Source of the DNA: Mortierella sp. BCC40632
Taxonomy: Eukaryota > Mortierellomycota > Mortierellomycetes > Mortierellales > Mortierellaceae
Direction: 5' to 3'
DNA length: 64,000 nt
Assembly (NCBI GenBank): GCA_011634665.1
Contig: WAEK01000002.1
Coordinates: forward strand, 124,001 to 188,000
Position numbers and translations under genes: made by a program. The notes under the pieces were generated by a model. That model was given only the letters and a program-made list of their open reading frames with translations, searched no databases and had not been told where the DNA came from. Of this stretch, positions 48,199-59,278 are shown one piece after another. Numbering within the stretch: the stretch's first letter is position 1; every line of letters begins with the position of its first letter.

Positions 48199-51100
48199 TT
48201 TTCCCCAAGCTCGCTGAGATATAAAATAACGGAGCCAGGGGCATCGAGCAAACTCTCTTTCTTTTTGGGCAAACACAACACAGACAACGCAGTCTACACA
48301 CGATCAACGTTCGCCTTTCGCGGACTAGAACGGGATCGTTCAGACCCGTCAGTCGGAGCGGAGTCAGACATATTGATACCCCTCTCCCGACCAAGGACCA
48401 GCGAACAAGCTAACCCGTCTTGTGAATCCACTTCTCCTTTTGAAAGCTCGAAGCCATAAGACAAAGGAACGAGATCCACTCAAGAGCTCCACCAGTAGCT
48501 TTGATCATCATCTAGCCTTTTGCACCTTGCCACGAGAGGCCTCGAGGGTGTGTCAACATGCAACCCCGCCCCTCGCCCTCATGTGGGATTGGACAACACT
48601 TATCAGATTCCTTCTAAGCTTGCGTGGGACTGCTTCCCATGCCGCCTTCCCATCCCCGAGCCAAGGCTTATCAGATTTTTTAGGACCAGGCTCTAGCCCT
48701 CTCTCCTTCACACAGTTGCAAAACTGGGAGGGGAGAGGGATAAGAGAGTCTTTTTTTTTTTTTTTTTTTTTTTTATTTTCCCCAGAGGTACGTACTGTTA
48801 CTAAGTTGAATGAGACAGCTTCTTGCAAACCCTATGTCAAGTTCACCCGGGCCAGTTGTCCTTCCCCCATGCGGACGTTGGAATCTTTGGTTTGGACCCT
48901 GCCCCTTCACTTTCTGTGGTTGCCCATACCCATCCCATCACATCAATTTGGTTTGACACTTGAAGCATGAAGCTTATGTGAGCCAATTCCCCAAGCAAGC
49001 CATCCCTAGTCCCGCCCACTCCTCCTGTCACTTTCCTGTCATTCTCCTGTCAACTTGCAACCCTGTCATTCTTCATCAAGAGGCTCAATTGGGCTGATCA
49101 AATGATGCCCGAGACAGGAAGGAATATCCGCACCCAGAGGGTCTCCGTCATGGGCTCCTATTGCTTAAAAGAGGAAGAGAGAGAGCAAAGGGAGAGAGAG
49201 ACAGAGAAAGAGATAGAGAGAATAAAAGGCGGACACAATCGATCAAAAAGCATGAAATGGTGGCCAACCCCTGTCAAACTCACGACAAACATTCCTACAA
49301 AAAAAGAGGTCTGCCTAGTATTCTTTCACTTTCCCTTACTTCTCTCACTCATTCACTCACCTACTTACTTATTCACTCACTCTCACCCTCGCTCTTCTCT
49401 TCTCTTCTCCATTCTGCATGACCAAGCCCACGGATAAGTACCACGAGGATAGAGAGCCTCCTTCCACTTGGCTCTTCTATCATATCTTCTCTTTACTTCA
49501 AGACACTTATCCATCCTCTCTCTCTCTCTCCACTGGAGGGTTTCTGATCACTATCGGGTGGATCGATCCGCTTGTTTGCGACAGTAATGATTGAAGGATA
49601 ACAGACCATCGGGAGAGAAGGGCTTTCGGGTTCATTTGTTAGCTGCAGAGAGATCACAGACGTCCGAGTGGAGAATCAGAAGGTATTAGAGGGCCGCGGA
49701 GAAGAGCGCGCAGAATGACAGAGAGAGAGAGAGTGTGTGTGTGTGTGAGATAGAGGCACTTTTTTTTTTTTCTTTTTTTCTTTTTCTTTTTTTCTTTCAT
49801 ATCCAGTACCAACTTGCAGCGCCTCCCTTTCGTCTCTCTCCTCCCTTCTCCCCCTGACTCGCTATCGTCTCTCATCGATCGCGCACTTTTCTTTTTTTGA
49901 CTCTACTGCAGTCTACAAACTTCATGCATCTCTCAACCAATTCAACACAACAAACAAACACGAACGTTCACTTTGTCCATTTGAGCGGCGTTATCGTTCA
50001 CAGGAATCGTGTAATCGCACGGGGATCAAAAAACCAAAAAGAGGAGAGCGGAAAGGGGTTGGGAGGACAAGATGACGCCTTTGGACTAAGCCTACCTTTG
50101 GACCTCTTATTCTCTCTTTCTATCGTTTCCTTTCTTTTCTTTTTCTTTTCTTTTTGTTGTTTGTGTCCATTCCGCATTACTTCTCGCTTTCCTATTCGCC
50201 TTCTCCCGTTCTGTTCACACGGGCAACACACACACACGCACACCCTCCCTCCCTCCTCCCTCCCTTTGTCCATGGACCAACAATTGAGCACTGTCGGCAT
50301 GAACATTACAAAAAAGAAAGATATCAACTCTTTCGGACTCATGGACTCATTCGTCCATTCATTCATTCTAAAAACTCGATAACAGTGGCAACGACAATGA
50401 CAACAACAACAACAACAACAACAAAGGACTACCACTGTTGTCGCTCTGTACAATATACTTGGCTCTTGATTGGGGGAGAGCGATAGAGAGAGAGGACCCT
50501 GTCTCAATCCCTCCCCTGTTCACACGGACATTCGAGCAACACTCTCCCAAAAGAGGCTCACCTCAATTGCGTCAACTTCGCCCACAGCCGAATGGCCTCA
50601 CCGAGATAACTGAGGAATAGAAGGGAACAGCAAAAAAAAAAAAAAAAAGCGATTCAACACCACTTGGCAGGCCACGAGCTTCCGTGACCAATTCTAAAAA
50701 GGCCTGCCTGCTGGCTAGATGAAAGATACCACAGCCCTCCTCACAATCACCGAGGAAACATAGTATACCCTATTGGCTGTTTCCAAGCACCCTGTTTTCA
50801 ACTGGCACTCGTGGACCTGGCGCATGGCCCAGTTAATCTCACAAAGGTGAAACGGTCACCAGGCCCTCGAGAACAATGAAGGGAAGAGTGAGAGAAAGGG
50901 AGAAGGAGGGATGATGATGTAGATAGCTCCTCTGTCCTGCACCCTTTTGCTTGCTATCTTAATGATTAGGCCGCTGATATGGATGTTTCTATGCACGGTT
51001 TGTCCACTATCGCAATCAGCGATTAGAGAATCTATGATGGGTAGCTCCAGAATAAACATTCGCCTTCCTTCGAGTAACCTTACTGCACCATACCTTTTTT

Positions 51101-51902
51101 TTTTTGACGTCGTGTTGCAGCCTGTTTGGATTTACCTTTTGAGCGTAATGACCTAGAGATCATATTGAACGTCGGTATCAGAGGGAACGGCTGTAGCCTC
51201 TGATACGGTGCAGGACTATTCCAAGGACTTGCAATAGTTCCAGATCGAAAGTATAGAAACCGGGAAAAGCACTAAGAAAAAAAAGAGAGATATGAGAGGA
51301 GAGAGAGAGAGAAACAAGGAGCTCAAAGGGTGAGTGACTCCGTCGCCAGTCAGTTAGGGTCCTTGAGGCTGTTGGCCTAGATTCAGTCATGCGTGTACAG
51401 CAGCTGTTTGATGGCCAGGGTCCTTTACAAGTACCCCTACCTCTTCCTTTTTCCGTCTCCGTCCCCCCCTCCCCTCCCTTCTTTGGCTTTTGAGTCAAAA
51501 GGTGCCCTTTTGGTCCATAGGGTCTAGCTATAAGCTTCCATCTAGTTGTAATGTGTGATAGCGGGGATCGATCAAACATCCATTCTCTTCCCGGCAGAGA
51601 CATAAAAAAAAAATGAATTTTTAAGCAGAGTGAAAGCTCTTTAAATTACCTATGACCAGGGAGAGAAAAAAGATACAAGACGAAAATAAGAGCTAGTGAA
51701 CATTTTGGGCATACTTGTCTTTCTACTCATGTGCAAATTTGGTAGTGGCAGTAGTATATACAGGACAATTGCGCCATAGAAAAGGAGAGCCTACAAGTGG
51801 GACTGATATGGGGAAGGAAGGGACTTCTAGAAGGAATTCGGTCTTCTCTATCTTCTCGGCCTCCGTAAATGGCTCTCTAACTCCGGACTTTGTTGAAGAT
51901 TT

Positions 51903-52163
51903 GGGCTGAACGAGTGATAGCCACCCTCACTATAAGCGGGGACTAAACGAGTGATAGCTACCCTCACTACAAGGTAGGGCTGAACGTGTGATAGACACCC
52001 TAACTACAAAACAGGGCTGAATGCGTGATAGCCACCCTAACTACAAAACAGGGCTGAATGCGTGATAGCCACCCCAACTACAAAACAGGGTTTAATGCGT
52101 GATGACTACCCTAACTACGAGACAGGGCTGAATGCGTGATATCCACCCTAACTACAACACAGG
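51903..52163. repeat. 37-bp minisatellite, about 7 direct copies
   Basis: Unit close to GGGCTGAATGCGTGATAGCC plus ACCCTAACTACAAAACA. Copies toward the centre are nearly identical; the two on the left diverge most. They are head-to-tail with no spacers. Confidence 0.93.
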
Positions 52164-52169
52164 AACCGA

Positions 52170-52230
52170 AAAAAAAAAAAAGAAAAGAAAAGAAAAATAG
52201 AAAAATAGAAAAATAGAAAAATAGAAAAAA
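52170..52230. repeat. A-rich short tandem tract (AAAAG then AAAATAG units)
   Basis: Directly follows the minisatellite; three to four AAAATAG-type units between poly-A runs. Confidence 0.85.
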
Positions 52231-53056
52231 AAAAAAAACACACGGGTCAGATATGATCCTAGATGCTTGTTGACGTTTTCGTTTTGACATGCTTTCAGAT
52301 TCAAAGACACTAATCATATACTACCTTTGAACGTCCAGACCCCTCGGTACAGAACATCGGGTCCTTGCACCGTCTCTTCTCCGAAATGAATTACGTCCAC
52401 TCTCTAACCTCAAGTTTCTCCCGTTGTCCAGGCTCCGTAAATGCTGATGTTTGACATCATCTTGCCTGGATGGGAGGTAATACGACTGAGGATACACGCG
52501 CTATGAAAATCAAATCAAAGTAGAAAGTGGGAGACATTTTTTTTTTTTTTTTTTTTGTAAGAGCAAAGAGTATATACCCATGCACACAAGTCCATTTCGA
52601 CAAAAAGGCAGGCAAGCCCCGGTCATTTTAATCAGCAACGATTTATAATCCGGACAACTCTCCACCTCTCATTCTTACTCGTCTCATTTTTCCCCTCTTT
52701 CTCATTCTCCTATCTCCTACCACTCTATATATTTTCTCATTCTCGTATATAACCTGCCCATTCGCCCACTCTCACTTGTTTCGACTATCTTCGCTCAACA
52801 AAACCCCGAGTTACCCTCTCAAAACTTGCGAAACAGCGTTCGTCTTGGGGGAAACAAAAATATTCCTTCACTTCAAGTCAACTTTACTCCCTCTATGTCT
52901 CCTCCATAACATCCCTTCCCCCCTCTCTTCCTTCCTATAGCACCTCTTCCTTAGTTTTCCCTCTCATTCCCTTCCCACCTTACTCATTCTTTTTCTCTCT
53001 CTCTCCATCTACACAGTGGGACACGTCCCAGATCCTTTCTCACACTATATCACCCC

Positions 53057-56000
53057 ATGGTTTCCCTATCCACTATTATTATCGGCATCTGCCTGGGTGT
53101 GTTCGTAGGCTGGTCCTTTGCAGACTACTTCATGCTCTGGAGAGTCCGCGAGCCTGTCAACGACTCGTACAATGCCGACATTTATCGATCCTTGGCATGT
53201 CTCCTTCCTATCCTCCTGGGTCACTTTGTCACCATCTGGGGCAATTACTTCCGAACTCAAACTATCTTTGAAAGGTCGATCCGTAGGATCACTCAACCGA
53301 CCGAATCAAAGCATAAGGCCTCAATCTGGGAACGACATGACCCTTATTTGGGGTACACGGTCAAGTTTTGGAGCCTGACCGCCGTTGTCTTGTGCATGAA
53401 CCTTTACTGGTTCATCTTGACGGCCGTCTTAAGCCATCCAACCTATGTCGAAAACTTTGGAGAGAAGATCGGTGCACTTCGAGTCATTATCTTTGGGTCT
53501 GGACAGTGTATTCTCTTGGATAGTTCTATTATCCTCTTCTTGGTCTTGCGTCGGTCGATGTTGCATGCCATTGGCTTTACCTATCCCGATATCATTCCTT
53601 TGCATCGGTGGGTTGGCTTTGCCATTATCTGGTGGGGTACGGTCCACATGTGGTTCTACTGTGCCTACCTGATCATGGTTGGTCGGCTCCAAATCGATAT
53701 CGCCTTTACTGACACTGGACGAGGTACCCGCAATATGCCTGGTGTCTTTGCATGGGTAAGTGTCAACACATTTAGCTTATTTCTCTTTCTTTCTCTCTGT
53801 GTGTGGATGTTTGTTTGTGTGTGTGTGTGTGTGTGTGTGCTTGGGAAGTAGGGTGGGGGATGAGGACAGAAGCTTGATCACAATGAGCATTCTTATCGTC
53901 CTATGGCGAGTGGGCTGCCGCTGCTCATTTTCCCATGAAAAGAAGGGCAAACATGCGAATATGCACACCCCTGGGCCCTTGCTAAGAGCTCGTGAGTTTG
54001 ATCCTTTCTGAAGAGAAGAAGGGCAGAGGAACGAGCTTTCTTGAGTGCTCAGCCTCGTTATTCCTTAGACATCCCTCAGTCTTTAACGTCAATTTCAACT
54101 TCTCTTTACCTCATCATCAATACACTTGTACCTCTTCTAGATTGCCCTCGTCTTGATGGGACTTTTCGCTCTGCCAAAGGTTCGACGAATGTTGTACCCA
54201 TTATTCATCTACTCCCATCGCATTGGAGCCTTCGTCTTCTTTGCAACCCTTCTCTTGCACTACCCATCGTTCATGCTCTGGTACTACCTCTTGCCGAGCT
54301 TTGTTCTGTTCATCATCGATCGATTTGTGCCCAAGATGATCCAGGCACGCTCCATGCGCCCGGAGGCGATCTGTTCCTTCAATTCCGATGCCGACATTAT
54401 TCGGATGAAGCTCATTTCGCATGAACCGATCAAGCCCTATTACCCAGGCGATTATATCACAGTTCAGATCCCAAGCCTTGGTTGTATCAACCATCCCTTC
54501 TCCATCGCCTCGTACTGGCCCGAAGACCCTTATTCAGTCACGCTTTTTATGCGTGTGGCTGGAAATACCAAGAAAAGCTGGACAAGACGTCTTGCCGACC
54601 TCTGTACTGCCGGTGAGAGCCGCATTGCTGTTCGCGTCCATACCGATGGTATCTTTGGGGATCGCCGCCACGACTATCTCGAGACTGATACAATGGTTGT
54701 CTTTGTTGGTAAGAGCAAAGAGACATCTTGATGGGAAAAGATTAAATTTCTTTGACCCCTGACTCCTTGAGAGCTAACGGCATTTGATTGTGTCAAAACC
54801 AATAGCCGGTGCAGCGATTACGACGTTCACTGCTCTGATCAAGGCCATCGCAGCACAGATCGCGTCCTCCAGTGAACCCCTCCGAATGAAGGTCTACATG
54901 ATCTGTACCTTCCGTACAAGGAGTGAACTCCATGCCTATGGCTCGTTCCTGCATCAAATCACACGCGACCCTCGATTCACTTCTTGGTTGCATGTCGAGA
55001 TTTATGTCTCTCGACCGGACAAGAGTCAGACATTGATGGGTTCACATGCTCAAGTGGTCAAAAACGATATCCAGGTTCCCGGAAACACGAAAAAATCAAA
55101 GAGCAAAAAGCTTGCATCCTTGAAAAGGACAGGCAATCGACTCAGGCGTGTCCTTTCCGGTAACACGCTAGTCGACAAAGCTTCTTCCAAGAATATGAAA
55201 CAAACTTCTTCAGAAGAACCCGTTGTCGTCGTCGTGACAAGACCAGCCCCTACATTGCAAGTCAATCTTTCTAGTGAACCCCTAGACACTGCATCTAGCA
55301 TTTCTATTCGTCGAACCAATTCGGACAAGACCACAACAACGTCAAAAGTGACCCAAGAAGACATGAATGCCTCTGAAATCACCACAAGTTCCATCCCCGA
55401 ATCGGAATCGATGCCAAGAGCCCGAAGCATAGGATCGATCGCACCAGGAAGCTCCCTCAGATACCAAGACTTTCCCCTTCCTACATTCGAGGCTGCTTCG
55501 GCTTCTTCAGTAAGCGAACGGTTAGCCAAGATGGATCTTGTGGCAAGCGCCATCATAGCTTTGGTTCCTCTGGCCATCTTTTATGGTCTCCGAACCATTC
55601 GCTGGGAAGGTGAACCTCGGTGGTGTCCACTCACCACCAACAGAGATGGATGGACCATCTTTATTTGCTACTGGGCATATTCGTTTATCCCTCCCGTGGT
55701 CCAAACGATAGTGATGCTCATTCTGGGCTATCTGGGTGTCTGGGTTGCTCAGAGAGCACATCTCCGGACTGATCATACCAAGAACACGATGGATCCCGAG
55801 ACAGCATATCCAAGCTTTGAAGATGAGAAACGACAGAGTGTGGAGGATGGCAACTGGGACGAAGGTGATGTTATCTATAGTCAAGGACGAATGGACGTTC
55901 ATCGCGTTCTCAAGAGTCTAACCGAAGTAGGAGTGGGTTCCAAGGACAAGGGTCAGGTTACTGTTCTTGTAGGAGGTCCTGAGGGATTCCTGGACATGAT

Positions 56001-56064
56001 TGAACGACAAGTCAAAAAGACGGATTGGGATGTGAATCTCCACCGTGAGACCTGGGCTCCTTGA
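53057..56064 (+). CDS. Ferric-reductase/NOX-like flavocytochrome with two extra membrane helices (paralogue B)
   Basis: Three exons, 53057-53755, 54141-54708 and 54806-56064; 841 aa. The middle exon is 568 bp, exactly as in paralogue A, with identical phases. The first two coding exons of A are one exon here. Same layout: haem His pairs in IPLHRWVG...GTVHMWFY and YSHRIGAF...LLHYPSFM; FAD motif NHPFSIASYWPED; NADPH site VAGAAITTFTALIKAIAAQI; and YVSRPDK before a basic/Ser-rich linker. Two extra hydrophobic helices follow (ASAIIALVPLAIFYGL and IPPVVQTIVMLILGYLGVWV), then VLVGGPEGFLDMI and the shared ending LHRETWAP. The promoter lies in the C/T-rich stretch before 53057. Electron acceptor unknown (ferric iron or O2). 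Confidence 0.92.
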
Positions 56065-56754
56065 AAGCCTTGGAGGAAGGGAAGAGATGCAGCGACCGTT
56101 AGGCCATGCATCGGAGAACATAATCTTTTTTACTTTATCCATACAAAAAAAAAAAAAAAAAAACCTTTATCTTCTACGCCTACTTCACCCTGTATAGTAG
56201 CATTCATGATCGGTAGTGTTAGCTCGAAAGTAAATAGCATTTCTCTTTTATTCTTTAAACTAAATACCACAAACAGCTGCCTAGTACAGTTGCCCAGTCC
56301 AACGAGTTTGAGTGGAACGGAAAACTTTTTTTACGCCCAGCAGTTTGTCACTAGCTCGCTCGCTCTCCCTCCCCTCCTCTTCAATGGGTGGCGATTTGCA
56401 TAAGCGGGGTTTCCACGCAAGCTCTTTGCGTTACCCTCAAGTTTGCGTATCACAATTTTTCTGATGGACTTTGTCGCCGCTTGGCCTCCTTTACTCGTGA
56501 ATGTCTGCGAGTGAGAAGTTTTGTTTTTTTTTTTTTTTTTTTTTTTTTTTGGCTTATCAAGAGGAAAGAAGAAGAAAAAAAAAAGAGAAGACGCCCTGGG
56601 TAAAATATCGGGATAATGTCTAGGAGAAGAGAGGAGAAGGGCGGGAGGGGGGAAGAGAGAGAAAAAGAGAATAGACTGAGAGGGTCATCTCTCAAAAGAA
56701 ATAAGAGAATAGACTGAGAGGGTCATCTCTCAAAAGAAAAAAGAAAAAAGAGCT
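56065..56754. other. Convergent intergenic region
   Basis: Between paralogue B and the CCDC43-like gene. Poly-A (56146-56163), poly-T (56524-56550) and a 38-bp direct duplication (listed). No gene seen. Confidence 0.55.
56666..56740. repeat. 38-bp direct duplication
   Basis: Two adjacent copies of a unit beginning AGAGAATAGACTGAGAGGG, starting at 56666 and 56704. They lie just beyond the stop codon of the CCDC43-like gene, probably in its 3'-UTR. Confidence 0.93.
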
Positions 56755-57810
56755 CTACATGCGTCGTCTCTCTTGCTTTTGGTTTCTCCGAGACTCCTTT
56801 TCTTGTGCCTGTCGTTGTTTCTCAAGAGCTGCCCGGTTCCTCTCCTTCTCAGCATCGGATGCCTTTTGCATCTCTGCTCTTCTTCTTGCTTCTCTTTCCT
56901 TGACAATGTTTCCGTTCAAGTTGGCGGCCAATAATGGGTCTGAACTTGTGGTTGATTTAGAGCTGCCAGGTTTGGACTTGGATCGGTCCCTATACACGAT
57001 CTCGGTCTCGCCATTATCATTCTCTACCACGTCATCCAGGTCGTATGCATATTGTGCTAAGAATGCTTCCCTTCGCTTGCGCTCGTCTCGAGTCATTTCC
57101 TTGATAACGTGACGAGACGAAAGAGAGTAGGCGTCTCTATCGATATCCATTGCTGAAAATGCATCCTGTACCTTCTCTAGAAGCAATACCCCCCCCCCAT
57201 AATTGTAAAAAAAGAGAGCCGTATTTGTCAGAAGGTATTCCTCTCTATCGAAGCGAAGAGATATTGTCGACCAGTGGCCTGCAAGGAAAAAAAAAAAAGG
57301 TAGATAGATCCTACACTCGTAATATCATCCTTTTTACAGATTACTACGAGGGAGCAGGATCTACCACCATACTGAAAACAAACTGCAGATCAAAAGGTAT
57401 GGTATGGTCCGTACTTTTAGCAGCCTCTGCAGCCTTTTCCTTCTCTTCTTGCGCCTTCTTTTCCTCTTCCTGCTTCAGTTTGTTGTAAAAATCAAAGACA
57501 CTATCGATGATGGTCGAAATCGGTTCGCTGGTGGATTCTGTCAATAGTTCTGTAATCACTTCCCGTTTGTCGGGCTCTTCCATTGATTCTTCTTCGACAA
57601 TCCTAGCGAAATATTGTGCGATAGTCTAATTGATATGAGGAACAAGTTCCATTTTTTTTTTTTTTTTTTTTTTTTGTTAGTGAGACGAAGGGGCTCCTTT
57701 GCTAGTTGCTAGACAGTCACTAGGAGAAGAATCTGCTTTACTTCATCTTCAAGACTGATGCCAGCCAGACGCTCGATGATGAAAGCTTCGATTTCCTGGT
57801 TGCCTTCCAT
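56755..57810 (-). CDS. CCDC43: CCDC43-like coiled-coil protein
   Basis: Minus-strand exons 57810-57742, 57625-57415 and 57176-56755 give 233 aa (human CCDC43 is about 224). The N-terminal part, ERLAGISLEDE|TIAQYFARIVEEES, then KREVITELLTEST, matches the conserved helical domain of the family. A Lys/Glu coiled coil follows (KLKQEEEKKAQEEKEKAAE), then MTRDERKRREAFLAQYAYD, corresponding to the conserved 'EEKARREALLAQY'-type motif. A basic C-terminal helix ends KQERRRM. The cellular role of the family is poorly known. The acceptor of the last exon could alternatively be at 57136; both keep frame. The start at ATG 57810 gives a short N-terminus, and an upstream exon is possible. Confidence 0.75.
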
Positions 57811-58123
57811 GTCAATGTCCTTGTTCTAGAGAGATCAATTCACAGGGCAAAGCTTGTCTTCCCAAAAAAAAAAAAGAATTGTTTGGATGGCGAAGCGGAG
57901 AAGAGATCCTCGCAGTCACTTCTTCGGAGGAGAGAGAAAGTCCGTCTCTCTCCACTCATACTCTTGAACCATTAACACACACACACCCCTTTCGGCAACC
58001 TCGCATCTCTCGGACAAGCCCATTCGCTTCTTCCGCTCGACGAATCAAACAGCCAACACGACATTCTCACCACCCGATCAGACCCTTTCTCTCTTTTTTT
58101 AAAAAAAGAGCCTCACTGAAATC
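57811..58123. promoter_or_regulatory. Bidirectional promoter region between CCDC43-like and COA6
   Basis: 313 bp separate the two divergent start codons. It is C/T-rich toward COA6 and has poly-A near 57863-57874. No TATA box obvious. Confidence 0.6.
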
Positions 58124-58819
58124 ATGTCTCAGGAAACTGTCAGCCATCCTTCTCGTTCAGACCGTCAGCAGTGCTGGAAGGCACGCGACGCCTATTTTGC
58201 TTGCCTGAACGAAGCCGACGTAGTGGATCCTTCAAAGCCCGAGGCTGCAAACATTTGTAAAGATCTACGGGACAAGTACGAAAAGGGCTGCATGAAGAGT
58301 TGGGTAAGCTTCCTCTCCCCCTTCTTTTTTTCTTTGTTCTCTTCTGTCATTCTTTAGGCCGGAGCTTTTTCTATTTATTTATTATGATAATAATCGATTT
58401 TTCGATTTATCCTTAGGTCGAGTACTTTAACAAGCGTAAGTCTCCGCAAGGATGAACAAAGGAACAGGAGCTAGGCGGAATAATAAGGGAGGAAGGAGAA
58501 AGCACTATGTGTGTGTTTGTCCGATTCAGGATATCTGGAGCCCTTTCACTCGTAGCCCTTGCTTTCAATGGGCGGTCTCGTGCCTAGTCATCAAACCAAA
58601 GGAGAAAGGCGGAGGGACTTTGTTTGTTTCAACAGGGTATTTTTTTTTTTTTTTTTTTACTCAACTAGTTCCTCCTTCCTCCTTCTTCAACTCGCTATAG
58701 GTCGCGTCCTTGAGGTGGAACAAAAGGAGATTCTGGAACGCATGAGAGCACAGCACAAGGCCGTCGAGGAACGTGCCGCTGCCGAAGCGGCCGCCAAGGC
58801 AGAGAAGCAGCAGAGTTAA
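58124..58819 (+). CDS. COA6: Cytochrome c oxidase assembly factor 6
   Basis: Exons 58124-58303, 58417-58435 (a 19-bp microexon) and 58701-58819 encode 105 aa. The CHCH-type twin-cysteine pattern is complete: Cys17-x9-Cys27 and Cys45-x10-Cys56, followed by the diagnostic SWVEYFNKRR. This CX9C-CX10C pattern marks COA6/Cox12-like proteins of the mitochondrial intermembrane space, where COA6 helps insert the CuA site of complex IV. The C-terminal 40 residues are a charged Ala/Glu helix (ERAAAEAAAKAEKQQS). It is divergent from the CCDC43-like gene. Confidence 0.93.
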
Positions 58820-59093
58820 AAAAAACTCGTCATTCCATCATCACACATATAAAGGGCATTGATTTAAAGAAAAGGCGGGAAAAAGGAGGTCGCATCGACA
58901 GCAATGTTGATAGCGTTCCATTTGTATTGGGTCCATTAGTCACTCTCATCAAGATTAACCCAGCGATTCTCGGTAGAGTCTTTTGTTCACCATTGAGTAA
59001 CTTCATAGCAAAGCAAACAAAAAAAAAGGCATGGAAGGATAGGGGCAAAATATAATGTATGGGTTATGGCGTGATAGTATGGGGAGATCAAGG

Positions 59094-59128
<35 letters not shown>

Positions 59129-59278
59129 GGACGGTTATAAATACAGTGTATGCAAGAGATACGGTGATGCGAATGAAATGGTGATACTATATAGATCCAT
59201 AGATTGTCAGTTGCTTCCAGTAAGACGGTGTCATTCTGGTCCTGTTTTTTTTTTTTTTTTTTTCTTGTCCCTCATAGT
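58820..59278. other. Convergent intergenic region
   Basis: Shared 3' region of COA6 and the minus-strand DOC-like gene. Poly-A 59095-59125 and poly-T 59246-59263. No gene. Confidence 0.55.

Larger units (their letters stand above)
47617..53056. other. Large intergenic region
   Basis: No gene that I can support. It holds CT repeats (48160-48196), poly-T (48751-48773), GT/GA repeats near 49720-49750, CAA repeats (50401-50425), a 37-bp minisatellite and an adjacent A-rich tract (listed separately), and poly-T 52541-52557. 52680-53056 is a C/T-rich leader of the plus-strand FRE-like gene. Minus-strand 50856-51059 is open but unrecognised. Confidence 0.45.

Noticed and set aside
51903..52163. CRISPR-like array
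   Set aside because: Direct 37-bp copies abut each other without spacers, and the genome is eukaryotic; it is a minisatellite.
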